A stretch of DNA of 64,000 nucleotides from an uncultured Aquimarina sp. (GTDB lineage: Bacteria; Bacteroidota; Bacteroidia; Flavobacteriales; Flavobacteriaceae). The stretch's first letter is position 1. Each line of letters opens with the position of its first letter. Made by a program: the position numbers and the translations under genes. The DNA lies in contig CANMSO010000002.1 of the NCBI GenBank assembly GCA_947500545.1, forward strand, positions 1 to 64,000, written 5' to 3'. Under the pieces are notes generated by a model, which saw nothing but the letters and a program-made list of their open reading frames with translations, had not been told where the DNA came from and searched no databases. Shown here one piece after another: positions 27,521 to 37,641 of this stretch.

Positions 27521-27700
27521 ATGAAAGCAAATTTTTTAGGCATCGATGGTGCTACTGTACTTTCCAGAGAAAGTCAAAGTAAGATCAAAGGACAAGCAGG
27601 AGTAGATCTTTCACTATGTGGTTGTTCTTGTAGTGGATCAGTAACGGGTCCTGCATATTGTAGTTTTTATATTGCTTGTCCGCAAGTGTATAACTGCTAA
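27521..27700 (+). CDS. Cys-rich small peptide with Bacteroidota precursor leader
   Basis: A 59-residue peptide. The N-terminal leader ATVLSRESQSKIKGQ (residues 11-25) matches the flavobacterial precursor-peptide pattern LSKxEQKxIxGG, with GQ in place of GG. The core has six Cys at 33, 35, 37, 47, 53 and 59 (SLCGCSCSG ... CSFYIACPQVYNC), with Cys as the last residue. It is followed by a strong terminator, which supports a real gene. It could be an exported disulfide-rich bacteriocin-like peptide or be modified after translation (inference). No transporter or modifying enzyme is nearby. The gene is alone between two minus-strand genes. Confidence 0.75.
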   Translation: MKANFLGIDGATVLSRESQSKIKGQAGVDLSLCGCSCSGSVTGPAYCSFYIACPQVYNC

Positions 27701-27721
27701 GAACTAAAGAAACTTTATAAT

Positions 27722-27762
27722 AATCGGGATGTGTTGATGTATCAATACTTCTCGGTTTTTTT
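27722..27762 (+). terminator. Intrinsic terminator after Cys-rich peptide gene
   Basis: A ~16-bp imperfect stem with G-U pairs (AATCGGGATGTGTTGAT / ATCAATACTTCTCGGTT), then a T-run to 27762. It begins 21 bases after the peptide stop codon. Confidence 0.8.
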
Positions 27763-27788
27763 TGAAATAACGAAAAGGGGAGTACAGA

Positions 27789-29168
27789 TTAGAATCCCAA
27801 AATTACTTTGGCAATATAAAAGAATAGAAAAATTCCGAAGATATCATTGCTTGTGGTTATAAAAGGGCCTGTGGCGATTGCAGGGTCTATTCCTTTTTTA
27901 TTAAGAATTATAGGAACAAAAGTGCCTACAAGGGCGGCAACTATGATTACAGAAATTAAAGCCAATGCAACGGTGAGATTAAATTTGGTATCATATTGCA
28001 TGATCATTCCAAAAAGAACCAGTAACAGTGCCAATGCAACGCCATTAATAAGGCTTAACCCTAATTCTTTGATGAGTCGATTCCATAAACTTCCTTTTAC
28101 ATTATCATTGGCCAAACCTTGTACAATAATTGCAGAGGATTGAACGCCAACATTACCAGCCATCGCGGCGATTAGCGGAGTAAAGAAAAACAACGCAGGA
28201 AATTTTTCCAGAGCTTCATGAAAACTACCCATAATAAATACACTTCCAAGCCCACCAAAAAGACCTAAAATTAACCAGGGTAAGCGCGCTCTTGTTAATT
28301 CCCATACATTATCATCTGCTTCTACATCTTGCGAGATACCAGCAGCTAATTGATAATCTTTTTCGGCTTCTTCTTTAATAAAGTCTACCATATCATCAAT
28401 AGTAACTCGACCAACCAATACTCCTTCATGATCAATCACTGGGATCGCCTCTAAATCATATTTTTGCATGATACGGGCTACTTCTTCGCCTTCGGTGTCT
28501 ACCGTTACATAATCTACTTTTGGAATATATACCTCACTAATATGAGTTTTTGCAGAAGCCGTTAGTAAATCTTTGAGTGATAACCTTCCTTTCAGTTTTT
28601 CGTCTTTATCTACAACATAAATAGAATGGACTCGGGTAACATTTTCTGCTTGTCTACGCATTTCACGAACACATCCCGCTACGGTCCAGGTTTCTTTTAC
28701 CATGACCAATTCTTTGGCCATCAAACCACCGGCAGTGTCCTCATCATACAAGAGAAGCTCTTTAATATCCTCTGCATGCTTTTCATCTTCGATCTCGGCG
28801 ATTACTTTTTCGACAATTTCATCGGGAAGTTCTGCTACAACATCTGCCGCATCATCAGAATCCATTTCTTCTAACTCTTCGGCAATTTCTTTAGGAGATA
28901 GTTTTTCTAGAATACGTTCACGAAAATCTTCTTCTAGCTCCATAAGAGCTTCAGAAGTTTTTTCACTATCTAATAATTTGATGATATAGGTAGCTTCTGA
29001 TAGGCTAAGTTCACTAATGATTTCTGCAACATCGGCAAAGTGAATTTCTTCTAGCATTTCACGCAAACGAACATCACCTTCGATCTCGATGAGATGATGT
29101 ACCTGTTCAATAAGTTGCGGAGTAACTTGAAACGGCATATGCTGATTATTTAGTGATCTTGTTTGCAA
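27789..29168 (-). CDS. mgtE: Magnesium transporter MgtE
   Basis: A 459-residue protein with the MgtE layout: an acidic N-terminal helical domain (~1-135), two CBS domains (~140-265), and a C-terminal membrane domain with five helices including PWLILGLFGGLGSVF and AAMAGNVGVQSSAIIVQGLA. It is a Mg2+-gated Mg2+ channel in the inner membrane. The length fits the family. Confidence 0.95.
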   Translation of the reverse strand: MQTRSLNNQHMPFQVTPQLIEQVHHLIEIEGDVRLREMLEEIHFADVAEIISELSLSEATYIIKLLDSEKTSEALMELEEDFRERILEKLSPKEIAEELEEMDSDDAADVVAELPDEIVEKVIAEIEDEKHAEDIKELLLYDEDTAGGLMAKELVMVKETWTVAGCVREMRRQAENVTRVHSIYVVDKDEKLKGRLSLKDLLTASAKTHISEVYIPKVDYVTVDTEGEEVARIMQKYDLEAIPVIDHEGVLVGRVTIDDMVDFIKEEAEKDYQLAAGISQDVEADDNVWELTRARLPWLILGLFGGLGSVFIMGSFHEALEKFPALFFFTPLIAAMAGNVGVQSSAIIVQGLANDNVKGSLWNRLIKELGLSLINGVALALLLVLFGMIMQYDTKFNLTVALALISVIIVAALVGTFVPIILNKKGIDPAIATGPFITTSNDIFGIFLFFYIAKVILGF

Positions 29169-29225
29169 ACGCTCACAAAGATAACCAAAGAATTTAATTG
29201 GGCTTCATGGCTGTGTTAAATGAAG

Positions 29226-30086
29226 TTACCCTTGTAATTTTTCGATCAAAATGGTTAATTCAATAAACTGGTCAACATCTAATTGCTCAGGGCGCTTGGA
29301 TAAAATTTCTAATGCCTTTATTTCATCAGAAAGTTGAAAAGTTTTAAGACTATTTCTAAGGGTTTTACGACGCTGTCCGAAAGCTGTTTTTACAACTCTA
29401 AAAAATAATCTTTCATCACAAGGAATTGAATAGTCCTTTTTTCGAGTAAGCCTTAAAACACCACTATCTACTTTTGGAGGTGGATTAAAAACTTCAGGAG
29501 GAACGGTAAATAAATATTCGGTATCATAAAATGCCTTCGTGAGTACAGAAAGAATGCCATAGGCTTTGCTTCCGGATTGCTCACAAATACGTTGCGCTAC
29601 CTCTTTCTGAAACATTCCTGTAAATTCTGGTATACGTTCCTTGTGTTCTAATGTTTTAAAAACAATTTGTGTAGAAATATTGTACGGGAAGTTACCCGTT
29701 ATTGCAAATTGCTCATCGGGAAATAAGGTATTTAAATCAAATTTCAGGAAATCTGCTTCTAGCACTTTAAAAGAAGTATTTCCTCTTAAGGCATCACTAT
29801 GTTCTAACTGAAAATTGGTGTTTAGATATTCAATAGATTCATTATCCAAATCCATGGCAATCAGTTTTAGATCTTTGCCAAGAATATACTTGGTAAGAAC
29901 ACCCATTCCGGGGCCTATTTCGATCACATTTTTATATCCGTTTAGAGTTAGTGTATCTCCAATTTTTTTGGCTACGTTTTCATCTTTTAAAAAATGTTGT
30001 CCCAGATGTTTTTTTGCTTTTACGGCTGTTTTTTCTGAAGAAACGTGATTCGACGTATATTTTTTATTTTTTTTGTGTTTAGCCAT
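29226..30086 (-). CDS. rsmA: 16S rRNA dimethyladenosine transferase
   Basis: A 286-residue KsgA/RsmA enzyme: SAM motif [16 protein letters not shown] (~54-69) and catalytic NFPYNIST (~132-139). It dimethylates two adjacent adenosines near the 3' end of 16S rRNA. The first ~25 residues ([12 protein letters not shown]) are a basic extension before [11 protein letters not shown]. It overlaps the DUF4286 gene by 8 bases. Confidence 0.95.
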   Translation of the reverse strand: MAKHKKNKKYTSNHVSSEKTAVKAKKHLGQHFLKDENVAKKIGDTLTLNGYKNVIEIGPGMGVLTKYILGKDLKLIAMDLDNESIEYLNTNFQLEHSDALRGNTSFKVLEADFLKFDLNTLFPDEQFAITGNFPYNISTQIVFKTLEHKERIPEFTGMFQKEVAQRICEQSGSKAYGILSVLTKAFYDTEYLFTVPPEVFNPPPKVDSGVLRLTRKKDYSIPCDERLFFRVVKTAFGQRRKTLRNSLKTFQLSDEIKALEILSKRPEQLDVDQFIELTILIEKLQG

Positions 30087-30393
30087 TTTTTTCGCTCACG
30101 ATTTCTAATTCAGTTCTAAAGGCTACAAACTTGCCGGCAAAACGATTGCTCTCTGATCTAAGTCGATCAGCATCTTCATTATAATACTTTTGTAACGTTT
30201 GTTTGTTGCTTGTTGTATATTGAACAGAGTAGGTAACACCACCCATTTCTTCTTCGACCAACACTTTAGATAGTAAAGCTTTGCTAAACTTTCCAGTAGC
30301 TAACATATCTGGAATATGTTCATCTTGCATCCAATTAAGCCATTCATCGTGTACGGTTTCTTCAATATTTATAGTTACGTTGTATATGTACAT
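30079..30393 (-). CDS. DUF4286 family protein
   Basis: A 104-residue soluble protein with the family start [31 protein letters not shown]. It is conserved next to rsmA in Bacteroidota (recollection). Its function is unknown. The small ferredoxin-like fold resembles dimeric alpha/beta-barrel proteins. The eight-base overlap with rsmA means coupled translation. Confidence 0.88.
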   Translation of the reverse strand: MYIYNVTINIEETVHDEWLNWMQDEHIPDMLATGKFSKALLSKVLVEEEMGGVTYSVQYTTSNKQTLQKYYNEDADRLRSESNRFAGKFVAFRTELEIVSEKNG

Positions 30394-30485
30394 TTTGGTA
30401 AGTAGTGTTTATTTTGTTGTAAGAGGCAAAGTTACAAACCTGCTTGTCAGCAGGCAAGGAAGGAGTGCAATACTCTTGGGTGAAA

Positions 30486-32273
30486 CTAATTTATTGCATC
30501 TCCACGCAGTGTTCTGTATTTTTTTCGAGCATCAACAAAGTAGATGCTATCTGCATGGTTAAAGATTATTTTTTCATATAGTTCTTTAGCTTTTTCAGGC
30601 TCTCCTAATGCATTTACATATAGCTCTGCCAACCAATAATAAGCATCATCTACTAAAATGTCGTAATTATAAAACTCGATAATTTTTAAGTAGTTCACTT
30701 TTGCTTTTTCGTATTGTTTTTCTTTTTCAAAAAGTTTGGCTTGACGCAAGAAAGTTTCATCTTCAATTTTTTCTCCCTTATGTTGTGCAAGGATTTTTTC
30801 GTATGTTGCGATGGCCTCTTCATTTTTATTCTGAAAAGCTAGCAAATCGGCCCTAGCAAAAATCTTTAATGCTGTTTGGGTAGAGTCTTCTAAAGAATTA
30901 TCACTAATAATAAGACTCAGTTCCATTGCATCATTTGCAATTAATTGCGAAGTAGAAGATTTTAATACATCAAGTTGGGTTTGTGCCCAAGCAAAGTCAC
31001 CTTTATAATAGCTTGTTTTTGCAACTTTAAATCTTGCGTCCTGAGCTAAGAAATTATTTTTTAGTGCATTTTGAACTTGCGTATAATAGATCAAAGCTTG
31101 ATTAAACTTTTGATCTAGAACCAAAATATCGGCAATTTTCATTTTAATTCTTGATGATTGAAATCTAGAAAGACGTTCTCTAGAAACAAGATCTTTTAAA
31201 AAACCAATGGCTTCTTGTTTTTTATCTTGATTAAAGGCTAAAAAATGAGCATAATCAATTTGCAAACCAATAGTTTCACGTGATTTCCCGTATTCTTCGA
31301 ATACCTTGTTATACTGTTCTACGATATTCTTATATTCTTTTTTGGCAGCATTATCCACTTTAGCTTTTAGAATAATCTTATGCGCTGTAAGTTTCATATC
31401 TTTTGATGCTGAGGTCTCAAGAATATAGTCAAGAATTTCGGTAGCTGATTTAATATCTTTTTCAGAAATGGCTATTCTTGCCAGATCAATAATACCCTGC
31501 GGACCTTCATCATTACGTTTATAAATTGCTTTTTCGTGAACAAAAGCCTTTTTAAACTGTTTTTGTTGAACAAAAAGCCAGCTTAACATTTCGTTATAAA
31601 GGATATCTGGATTTTGCTGTAGTCTTTTTATCAATAGTTTTTTGAAAATAACATTGGCTTCATTTGTTGGATCATCTAATATGTAATCACTAAAATTTCG
31701 CTGTACAATATTGATATAGTTAGGTTGCATTTGTAATAATGACAAGTAACTATCAAACATTTTTTCCAATTTCCCCTGTTCTCCATAGATTTTAGCCAAT
31801 TGTACATTAAAGTTGGCTCTTGGGTTATCTTTCATCCCTTTTTCATAAATCAATGCAGCCTGGTCCAGAAGGCTGTATTTTTCAAAAGTTTGAGCTAGCG
31901 AATACGCATGATTAGCGTCATTGTTTTTATAAGTTTCTACTGCTTTATCGTAATAGCCTTTAGCTTCATCTGACCTCCCTTGAACATCATAATGATGCCC
32001 TAGTTCTACCAGAAGTTGCGCGTTATTAGGAACCCGTTCTATTCTCTTTTTCAGAATTTTTTCTGCCTTATCAAACTGCTCCAGTTGCTGATGAGATTCT
32101 ACCAATCCAAGTAAGTAATTTATACGACCAGGGTTTTTTGTGTAAAGTTTTTGATAAATAGATAGTGCTTTTTCATATTGCCCTTGTTGCATATAGTTTT
32201 TTGCTAACTGCTCCGACTGCGCAAATGTCGAAAAAGTAAGGAATAGGGTGATATAAAAAAAGATAAGGCGCAT
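30486..32273 (-). CDS. Exported TPR-repeat protein
   Basis: A 595-residue protein with signal peptide (MRLIFFYITLFLTFSTFAQ) followed by TPR repeats through almost the whole length (for example QGQYEKALSIYQKLYTKNPG and NEEAIATYEKILAQHKGEK). It is probably a periplasmic or envelope scaffold. The start codon lies inside a strong hairpin (see 32265-32311). It follows serS by 58 bases on the same strand and may be co-transcribed with it and with the downstream DUF4286-rsmA genes. Confidence 0.88.
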   Translation of the reverse strand: MRLIFFYITLFLTFSTFAQSEQLAKNYMQQGQYEKALSIYQKLYTKNPGRINYLLGLVESHQQLEQFDKAEKILKKRIERVPNNAQLLVELGHHYDVQGRSDEAKGYYDKAVETYKNNDANHAYSLAQTFEKYSLLDQAALIYEKGMKDNPRANFNVQLAKIYGEQGKLEKMFDSYLSLLQMQPNYINIVQRNFSDYILDDPTNEANVIFKKLLIKRLQQNPDILYNEMLSWLFVQQKQFKKAFVHEKAIYKRNDEGPQGIIDLARIAISEKDIKSATEILDYILETSASKDMKLTAHKIILKAKVDNAAKKEYKNIVEQYNKVFEEYGKSRETIGLQIDYAHFLAFNQDKKQEAIGFLKDLVSRERLSRFQSSRIKMKIADILVLDQKFNQALIYYTQVQNALKNNFLAQDARFKVAKTSYYKGDFAWAQTQLDVLKSSTSQLIANDAMELSLIISDNSLEDSTQTALKIFARADLLAFQNKNEEAIATYEKILAQHKGEKIEDETFLRQAKLFEKEKQYEKAKVNYLKIIEFYNYDILVDDAYYWLAELYVNALGEPEKAKELYEKIIFNHADSIYFVDARKKYRTLRGDAIN

Positions 32274-32311
32274 TTTGCAAGTTTTTTTGTAAATATAGCA
32301 AAATGCGCCTT
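32265..32311 (-). promoter_or_regulatory. Hairpin over the TPR gene start codon
   Basis: Perfect 14-bp inverted repeat AAGGCGCATTTTGC (32265-32278) / GCAAAATGCGCCTT (32298-32311) with a 19-base loop. On the minus strand the second arm contains the ATG of the TPR gene (32271-32273), and the first arm lies 20 bases after the serS stop codon. In mRNA it would hide the start codon. Confidence 0.75.
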
Positions 32312-32331
32312 AGTTGTATGTTATGGATACC

Positions 32332-33603
32332 TTAATCTATATATTCGAACCCGCAATAAGGAACTAATACATCTGGTATTTTTATACCCTTTGGCGTTTG
32401 ATAATTTTCTAAAATACCAGCAAGCACTCTTGGCAATGCCAATGAACTCCCATTAAGCGTATGTGCCAACTGATTTTTGCCATTGGTATCCTTGAAGCGT
32501 AGTTTTAGACGATTTGCTTGAAAGGACTCAAAATTTGATACCGAACTAATCTCTAGCCATCGATCTTGTGCTGTAGAGAATACTTCAAAATCATAGGTTA
32601 GGGCAGAGGTAAATCCAATATCACCTCCACAAAGACGTAAAATACGATAAGGTAATTTTAATTCGTTAAGAATATCCTTTACATGTTCTACCATTCCATC
32701 AAGTGCCTTATACGAGTTTTCAGGTTTTTCGATACGAACGATTTCTACTTTGTCGAATTGGTGTAAACGATTTAATCCACGTACATGTGCACCGTAAGAA
32801 CCAGCTTCTCTTCTAAAACATGGCGTGTACCCAGTACAACAAATTGGTAATTCATTTGCTGTGATTAACTCATCTCTAAACATGTTAGTTACAGGTACCT
32901 CTGCTGTTGGGATAAGGTATAAATCATCACCTGTAACATGATACATTTGTCCTTCTTTATCGGGCAACTGTCCGGTACCATAGCCAGAAGTTTCGTTTAC
33001 CAAATGTGGCACTTGGTATTCTTTATATCCGGCACTGGTATTTTTATCAAGAAAATAATTAATCAAGGCGCGTTGCAATCTGGCACCTTTGCCTTTATAA
33101 ACAGGGAAACCAGCACCAGTAATTTTTACCCCTAACTCAAAATCAATGATGTCATATTTTTTGGCAAGCTCCCAATGCGGCAATGCACCTTCTTCAAGCT
33201 TTGGGATTTCTCCTTCTTTAAAAACCTCTTCATTATCTTCATCACTTTGACCATTGGGTACAGAATCATGCGGAATATTGGGTATAGTGTAAAGAAGCTC
33301 AATCAATTCTTTCTGCAAATCTGCAAGTGTTACAGATAGCTCTTTAGAACTTTCCTTAAGTTGGGCAGTTTTTTCTTTAAGCAAATTCGCCTTTTGTTGC
33401 TCTCCGTTTTTGAAAAGCATTCCAATTTCTTTTGAAAACTTATTAGAATCAGCCAGTATGTTATCTAATTTTGCTTGTGTTGCACGACGATCTTCATCTA
33501 GAGCAATCACTTTATCCAATACAGGGGCTGCGTCAAAATTACGTTTTGCCAGCGCTTTAATATACTCCTCTTTATTTGCTATGATTTGTGGTACTAGTAA
33601 CAT
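32332..33603 (-). CDS. serS: Serine--tRNA ligase
   Basis: A 423-residue class II aminoacyl-tRNA synthetase. It has an N-terminal coiled-coil tRNA-binding arm (~30-100), motif 2 (TGYTPCFRREAGSYG), and motif 3 (NGSSLALPRVLAGILEN). Full length. Confidence 0.97.
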   Translation of the reverse strand: MLLVPQIIANKEEYIKALAKRNFDAAPVLDKVIALDEDRRATQAKLDNILADSNKFSKEIGMLFKNGEQQKANLLKEKTAQLKESSKELSVTLADLQKELIELLYTIPNIPHDSVPNGQSDEDNEEVFKEGEIPKLEEGALPHWELAKKYDIIDFELGVKITGAGFPVYKGKGARLQRALINYFLDKNTSAGYKEYQVPHLVNETSGYGTGQLPDKEGQMYHVTGDDLYLIPTAEVPVTNMFRDELITANELPICCTGYTPCFRREAGSYGAHVRGLNRLHQFDKVEIVRIEKPENSYKALDGMVEHVKDILNELKLPYRILRLCGGDIGFTSALTYDFEVFSTAQDRWLEISSVSNFESFQANRLKLRFKDTNGKNQLAHTLNGSSLALPRVLAGILENYQTPKGIKIPDVLVPYCGFEYID

Positions 33604-33643
33604 AATGTCTTTTTTGGGCGATTACCGGGCTATTCATTGTATC

Positions 33644-33692
33644 TTTTTTATACTCCTGCACTTCGACAAGCTCAGTGTACGAGTATAAAAAA
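33644..33692. repeat. REP-like hairpin element
   Basis: A 12-bp outer stem TTTTTTATACTC (33644-33655) / GAGTATAAAAAA (33681-33692) with an inner CACTTCGACAAGCTCAGTG motif. The inner motif is a scattered repeat I recall from many flavobacterial genomes. It lies upstream of serS. A terminator role is possible. Confidence 0.7.
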
Positions 33693-33790
33693 GGACGTCA
33701 TTACTATCCCTATCGCAATGAAGGAGCAAATTTAAATAAAAGCTTGGTTTTTGAAAGTGTAATTTTAAAAGATAATTTATTATGTCTAGA

Positions 33791-33824
33791 AAAAAAGCAA
33801 TACTCATATAAGTATTGCTTTTTT
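33791..33824. terminator. Bidirectional intrinsic terminator
   Basis: AAAAAAGCAATACT / AGTATTGCTTTTTT inverted repeat, 20 bases beyond the stop of the minus-strand lipoprotein gene at 33845. Confidence 0.9.
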
Positions 33825-33844
33825 AAGTTTAATAGGTTATTTAT

Positions 33845-35986
33845 TTAAAAAGGATAATTCCAGAAAATAAACAATGCAGTAGAATTATTTATTACTTTAT
33901 ATACTGAATCTACTTGATCCGAAACTTCTTTGTAATCTTTATTTTCTTTAACAACTAAATTTAGATATTCGGAATAACTATTAATGCCTACGTAATTAGA
34001 GATTTCAACTTGTCTAACTTCAAAATCATTAGATTTGGAAAACGTATAGAAGTTTAAATGACTTAGCTCTTCGGGTATGGTAGGTATAATAACAGTATCT
34101 TGATCTTGACTGTCAAATACGATAGTCCATGAATATCTAGTTTCAAAATTACTTTGGTTATTTATATAAACTTGCCCAACTTTATGTTCTACACCATCTT
34201 TTGTTAATGAAATAGTATTTTGATTTTGAGAATAATCTAGATTCCAGTTTGGTTTGGAATAAGATGTCAAAGGTACTCCGGTACGCTCAGTAATATAGTC
34301 ATTTGTTGATATTCGGTGCCTATAATTATTAAAAGAATTGTTGAGGGAATAATTGGCTATACCGTTTCCTATAGAACCGAAAAATATTTCGTGAAACGAA
34401 TCTGTAGTAAAGGCTAATTCATTATCATATCCATAAAGTGTAAGGAAGATATTCTGGTTCGAATTTGTTAGCTCAACAGTTTTCTGTTCCACATTTTCAA
34501 CAGAAAAATTATTGATATCAAGGGTGTAATCATTTGGGAAAGGTTTAGCTATTTTTTCATAGCTATAATCTCCAGTATTTGAGTTAATCGCATAGACGTA
34601 TGAATATTGAGTTTCGGCATTTGAATCCCATATAGGATCATAACTATTTGCAAAAAACTCATTATTAGAGGTTATCCCGTCATGATCAATTGCATTACCT
34701 CTTATTGATGTAAAATCTGGAAAGCCAGAAATTGGATATTGAAGACCTGTTTGTAATACATTACTTTCTTTGGGACCGAACAAATCAATTCTACCAGGAG
34801 TATCTCTTGTTAAATTTTGGATAGAGTATAAACTATTGTTATCTCCATTATCGTAATTCAATAAAGTTAGGGTAAAAGTATCTATATTCAAAAACTCACC
34901 ATTTGAATGAAACTTAACCTCAGATGTACTATTTGTAATTTGCTGAGTACTTATATGTGTTCCATCGGCTCCAGAAATAAAAGCCCAATATTCTATTGTG
35001 GATTGTTGTATTAAATTATCAGGAACTTCTAAGATTAATAATATTCTTTTGTTCTCTACTGTTATTTCATAATTGGACGAATTCCCCAAATTGTCTATAG
35101 CAATAAATTTAAATGTTGCATTACCAACAGTGTAGTTTTCCGGATCAAAATCAAATTTGAGATCAGAAATATTATCAAAGAATTGTACTTGTTGATCATT
35201 AAATAAAACTTCTACAGAAGCAACTTCAGAATAAGCATCGGTTATCATGGGTTCAAAACTAAAAAGCTTATCTATAATTTGCCCTTCAGCAATAGCATTT
35301 ATAACAATTTCTGGCCCGGTATTATCCACAACAAAATTTTGGCTTATAGTTGATATGTTACCAGTTAAATCTGTTGCAACAATTTTAATTTCATTATTAC
35401 CATCTTCTAGAGTAGAAGTCTTAATTATAGATTCGTATGTGGCATCAGTTATATCTGCAATATTAGTTTCATTAATAAAAACAGTCACATTGGCGATTCC
35501 TGCATCATCTGTTACTTCAAAAGTAACGGGGTTATCATCTCCACCAATAATTATATCATTTTCTAGAGAAATGTTTGTAATCGATGGCATAGTATTGTCT
35601 ATGAATACGGTTTCTTCTGTTGAAGAAGCATTACCGGCTGCATCTGATGCAGTGACTTTTAGAGTGTGTTCCCCAGTTTCAAAAGGAGTTACGTCAATAT
35701 CAAGCTCAAAAGGAGCACTATTATCTTCATTTACTTTTTGATTGTCTATAAATACTTCAACTTTGGTAACTCCATTATCATCGGTAGCATTTATTTTGAT
35801 TTCAAGAGTATTACTGATTCGTATGGGATCAGTACTACTATTGGCAGATAAATCATTAAGAGTAAGCATAATGTTTGTTGGTGCTGTTGTGTCTGGAGGT
35901 AAAGCATCATCGCTTCCGCATGAGTTTAATAATGCTAAAAGAATTATACATAATGCACAGGCTAAATAGGTGTTTGTTTTCATCAT
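33845..35986 (-). CDS. Large lipoprotein with tandem Ig-like domains
   Basis: A 713-residue lipoprotein (signal peptide ending LLALLNSCGSDD; lipobox Cys ~23). At least three tandem ~90-residue Ig-like domains lie between ~35 and ~315, each with the pattern IxATDDxGVTKVEVFID or VTASDAAGNASS. The C-terminal ~400 residues have no recognised domain but contain YSYVYAINSNTGDYSYE- and WSYSIVFDS-like beta-rich stretches. It is probably exposed at the cell surface or in the periplasm. It is a single gene with its own terminator. Confidence 0.82.
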   Translation of the reverse strand: MMKTNTYLACALCIILLALLNSCGSDDALPPDTTAPTNIMLTLNDLSANSSTDPIRISNTLEIKINATDDNGVTKVEVFIDNQKVNEDNSAPFELDIDVTPFETGEHTLKVTASDAAGNASSTEETVFIDNTMPSITNISLENDIIIGGDDNPVTFEVTDDAGIANVTVFINETNIADITDATYESIIKTSTLEDGNNEIKIVATDLTGNISTISQNFVVDNTGPEIVINAIAEGQIIDKLFSFEPMITDAYSEVASVEVLFNDQQVQFFDNISDLKFDFDPENYTVGNATFKFIAIDNLGNSSNYEITVENKRILLILEVPDNLIQQSTIEYWAFISGADGTHISTQQITNSTSEVKFHSNGEFLNIDTFTLTLLNYDNGDNNSLYSIQNLTRDTPGRIDLFGPKESNVLQTGLQYPISGFPDFTSIRGNAIDHDGITSNNEFFANSYDPIWDSNAETQYSYVYAINSNTGDYSYEKIAKPFPNDYTLDINNFSVENVEQKTVELTNSNQNIFLTLYGYDNELAFTTDSFHEIFFGSIGNGIANYSLNNSFNNYRHRISTNDYITERTGVPLTSYSKPNWNLDYSQNQNTISLTKDGVEHKVGQVYINNQSNFETRYSWTIVFDSQDQDTVIIPTIPEELSHLNFYTFSKSNDFEVRQVEISNYVGINSYSEYLNLVVKENKDYKEVSDQVDSVYKVINNSTALFIFWNYPF

Positions 35987-36306
35987 AGAACTATAAATAT
36001 TATTTACTTGGTTTTATTAAAAATTAAATGATTTTCTACTTTTATTTTTTACAAAAATATGTTGTGTCAGTTTCATTTTTTGAAACAAACAACTCTTTGA
36101 TTGGTTAAAAATCAATCAAAATTAATTCTTGTGAAACGTTTAGATTTAAACTAGCTTAAAATGGGGTGCGTAGTATGGTTAATATACTATATTAATCGAG
36201 CGCAATATTATTAAAAATATTGATAAGAGAAGTATGAAATTAAGTTGTTTTTAAAAAAAAATTCAATTTCAGAAATAAAACTTTAGACATTTTCTGATCA
36301 TTGCTT
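35987..36306. other. AT-rich intergenic region
   Basis: No gene seen. Contains small inverted repeats GTTTCA (36070-36075) / TGAAAC (36081-36086) and TTTGATTG (36096-36103) / CAATCAAA (36113-36120). It should hold the promoter of the lipoprotein gene at 33845-35986. Confidence 0.55.
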
Positions 36307-37641
36307 TTACTCCGCATCTTTTTCTCTATCATATTTAATTATCCACGGATTTGTGGTAAAATAGTTCCAGGGTACGTTGGCGAGATCAACTTCTGGATCG
36401 ATAAATTTTTTACGCTTTTTACCGTTTACAGAGACATTACTTTTTACAAAAACTGAAATATTTTTCCCTTCATTGGCATGCTCTTTTTTAAGACGTTGAG
36501 CAAATTGCCACATAGCATCTGGTTTGGTAGAAACTAAACGCAACTGTTTTTTGGATAGGTACTCATTTTTATTGACATATTTTTGGGTCGATTTAGGGTC
36601 GTTTTTGTCAACTATATAAAAATTAGTGGTTCCTGATCGCCCTCTAAGCATCATGCGCCAGCTCATTCTATGGCCTTCTTCGGTCCATAACACATCTCCG
36701 GGGATAAACCAATGACGAATAGGTAATGCAATCTGTATTATAAACCATATAATGGCAATTGGTATTAAAAATTGTTTGTAAGAGGGTATGATGATTTCAG
36801 CCTTATTATAAAACTCTTTCTTTTTCATAAAAATGCGATGGATCTTTTCTTTAGAAAAGAAAAACACACTAAAAGCAAGAGATAAATATGGGAATATTCC
36901 TATCTGAAATACTATAGAGTTAAACAGATGAAAAAAGATCCCTAGACAAAAGATAGTAAACCTGGTTCTTTTCCATAATAATAAGGGTATTACCAAGAGA
37001 TCAAATAAGATCCCAAAGTATGTTACACTTACATGGGCCCAGTGATTTTGTAAAATAGGACCAACTATAGGATAGTTGGCACGACCGGCCATTAGATTTT
37101 TTGCTACCGTATAATCTAACCAGTCCGGATAAAATTTTGCTACTGATGCATAGGTATACACAATCCAAAGTTGGGCAATTATAATTAAGAGGCACCATCT
37201 GGGCATTGCTATTTTTTTCAATAACGGATTTTGTTTTACATCTATAGAAAAGTAGTTCCCTGCTGGTAAAACAGACATGAGTATACAAAGCAATAGTAAT
37301 AGGTAGTAATGATTATTATAAGAGGATTTTTGCATAAAATATACACCAGCCCATAGTACGGTGTACCCTATGATGCTCCAACGGTATTTGTACCCAACCA
37401 TAATAAACAGACCAAGAATACCCATAATCGCAAAATAAAAATACATCCCATTTCCTGGTAGTGGTTGCAGAAAATCGAAACCTATAAAATTAAAGGTAAA
37501 CTTTGGTTCAACAAGTGTGCGGGTTACCCAGCCAGTGAAAATGGCTCCAAAGGATTCTGCCGCGATAAGGAATCCAAAAAAAACTCTAAATATAATTAGC
37601 GCGCTATTGTCGATATGGGTAAACAACCAACGATTGATCAT
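36307..37641 (-). CDS. HTTM-domain membrane protein (gamma-carboxylase-like)
   Basis: A 444-residue polytopic membrane protein. Its N-terminal ~270 residues hold about six or seven helices of the HTTM type (first helix near ALIIFRVFFGFLIAAESFGA). The soluble C-terminal part continues after ~330. HTTM proteins are relatives of vitamin-K-dependent gamma-glutamyl carboxylase; their bacterial function is mostly unknown. Overlaps ribF by four bases (ATGA), so it is co-translated. Confidence 0.83.
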   Translation of the reverse strand: MINRWLFTHIDNSALIIFRVFFGFLIAAESFGAIFTGWVTRTLVEPKFTFNFIGFDFLQPLPGNGMYFYFAIMGILGLFIMVGYKYRWSIIGYTVLWAGVYFMQKSSYNNHYYLLLLLCILMSVLPAGNYFSIDVKQNPLLKKIAMPRWCLLIIIAQLWIVYTYASVAKFYPDWLDYTVAKNLMAGRANYPIVGPILQNHWAHVSVTYFGILFDLLVIPLLLWKRTRFTIFCLGIFFHLFNSIVFQIGIFPYLSLAFSVFFFSKEKIHRIFMKKKEFYNKAEIIIPSYKQFLIPIAIIWFIIQIALPIRHWFIPGDVLWTEEGHRMSWRMMLRGRSGTTNFYIVDKNDPKSTQKYVNKNEYLSKKQLRLVSTKPDAMWQFAQRLKKEHANEGKNISVFVKSNVSVNGKKRKKFIDPEVDLANVPWNYFTTNPWIIKYDREKDAE

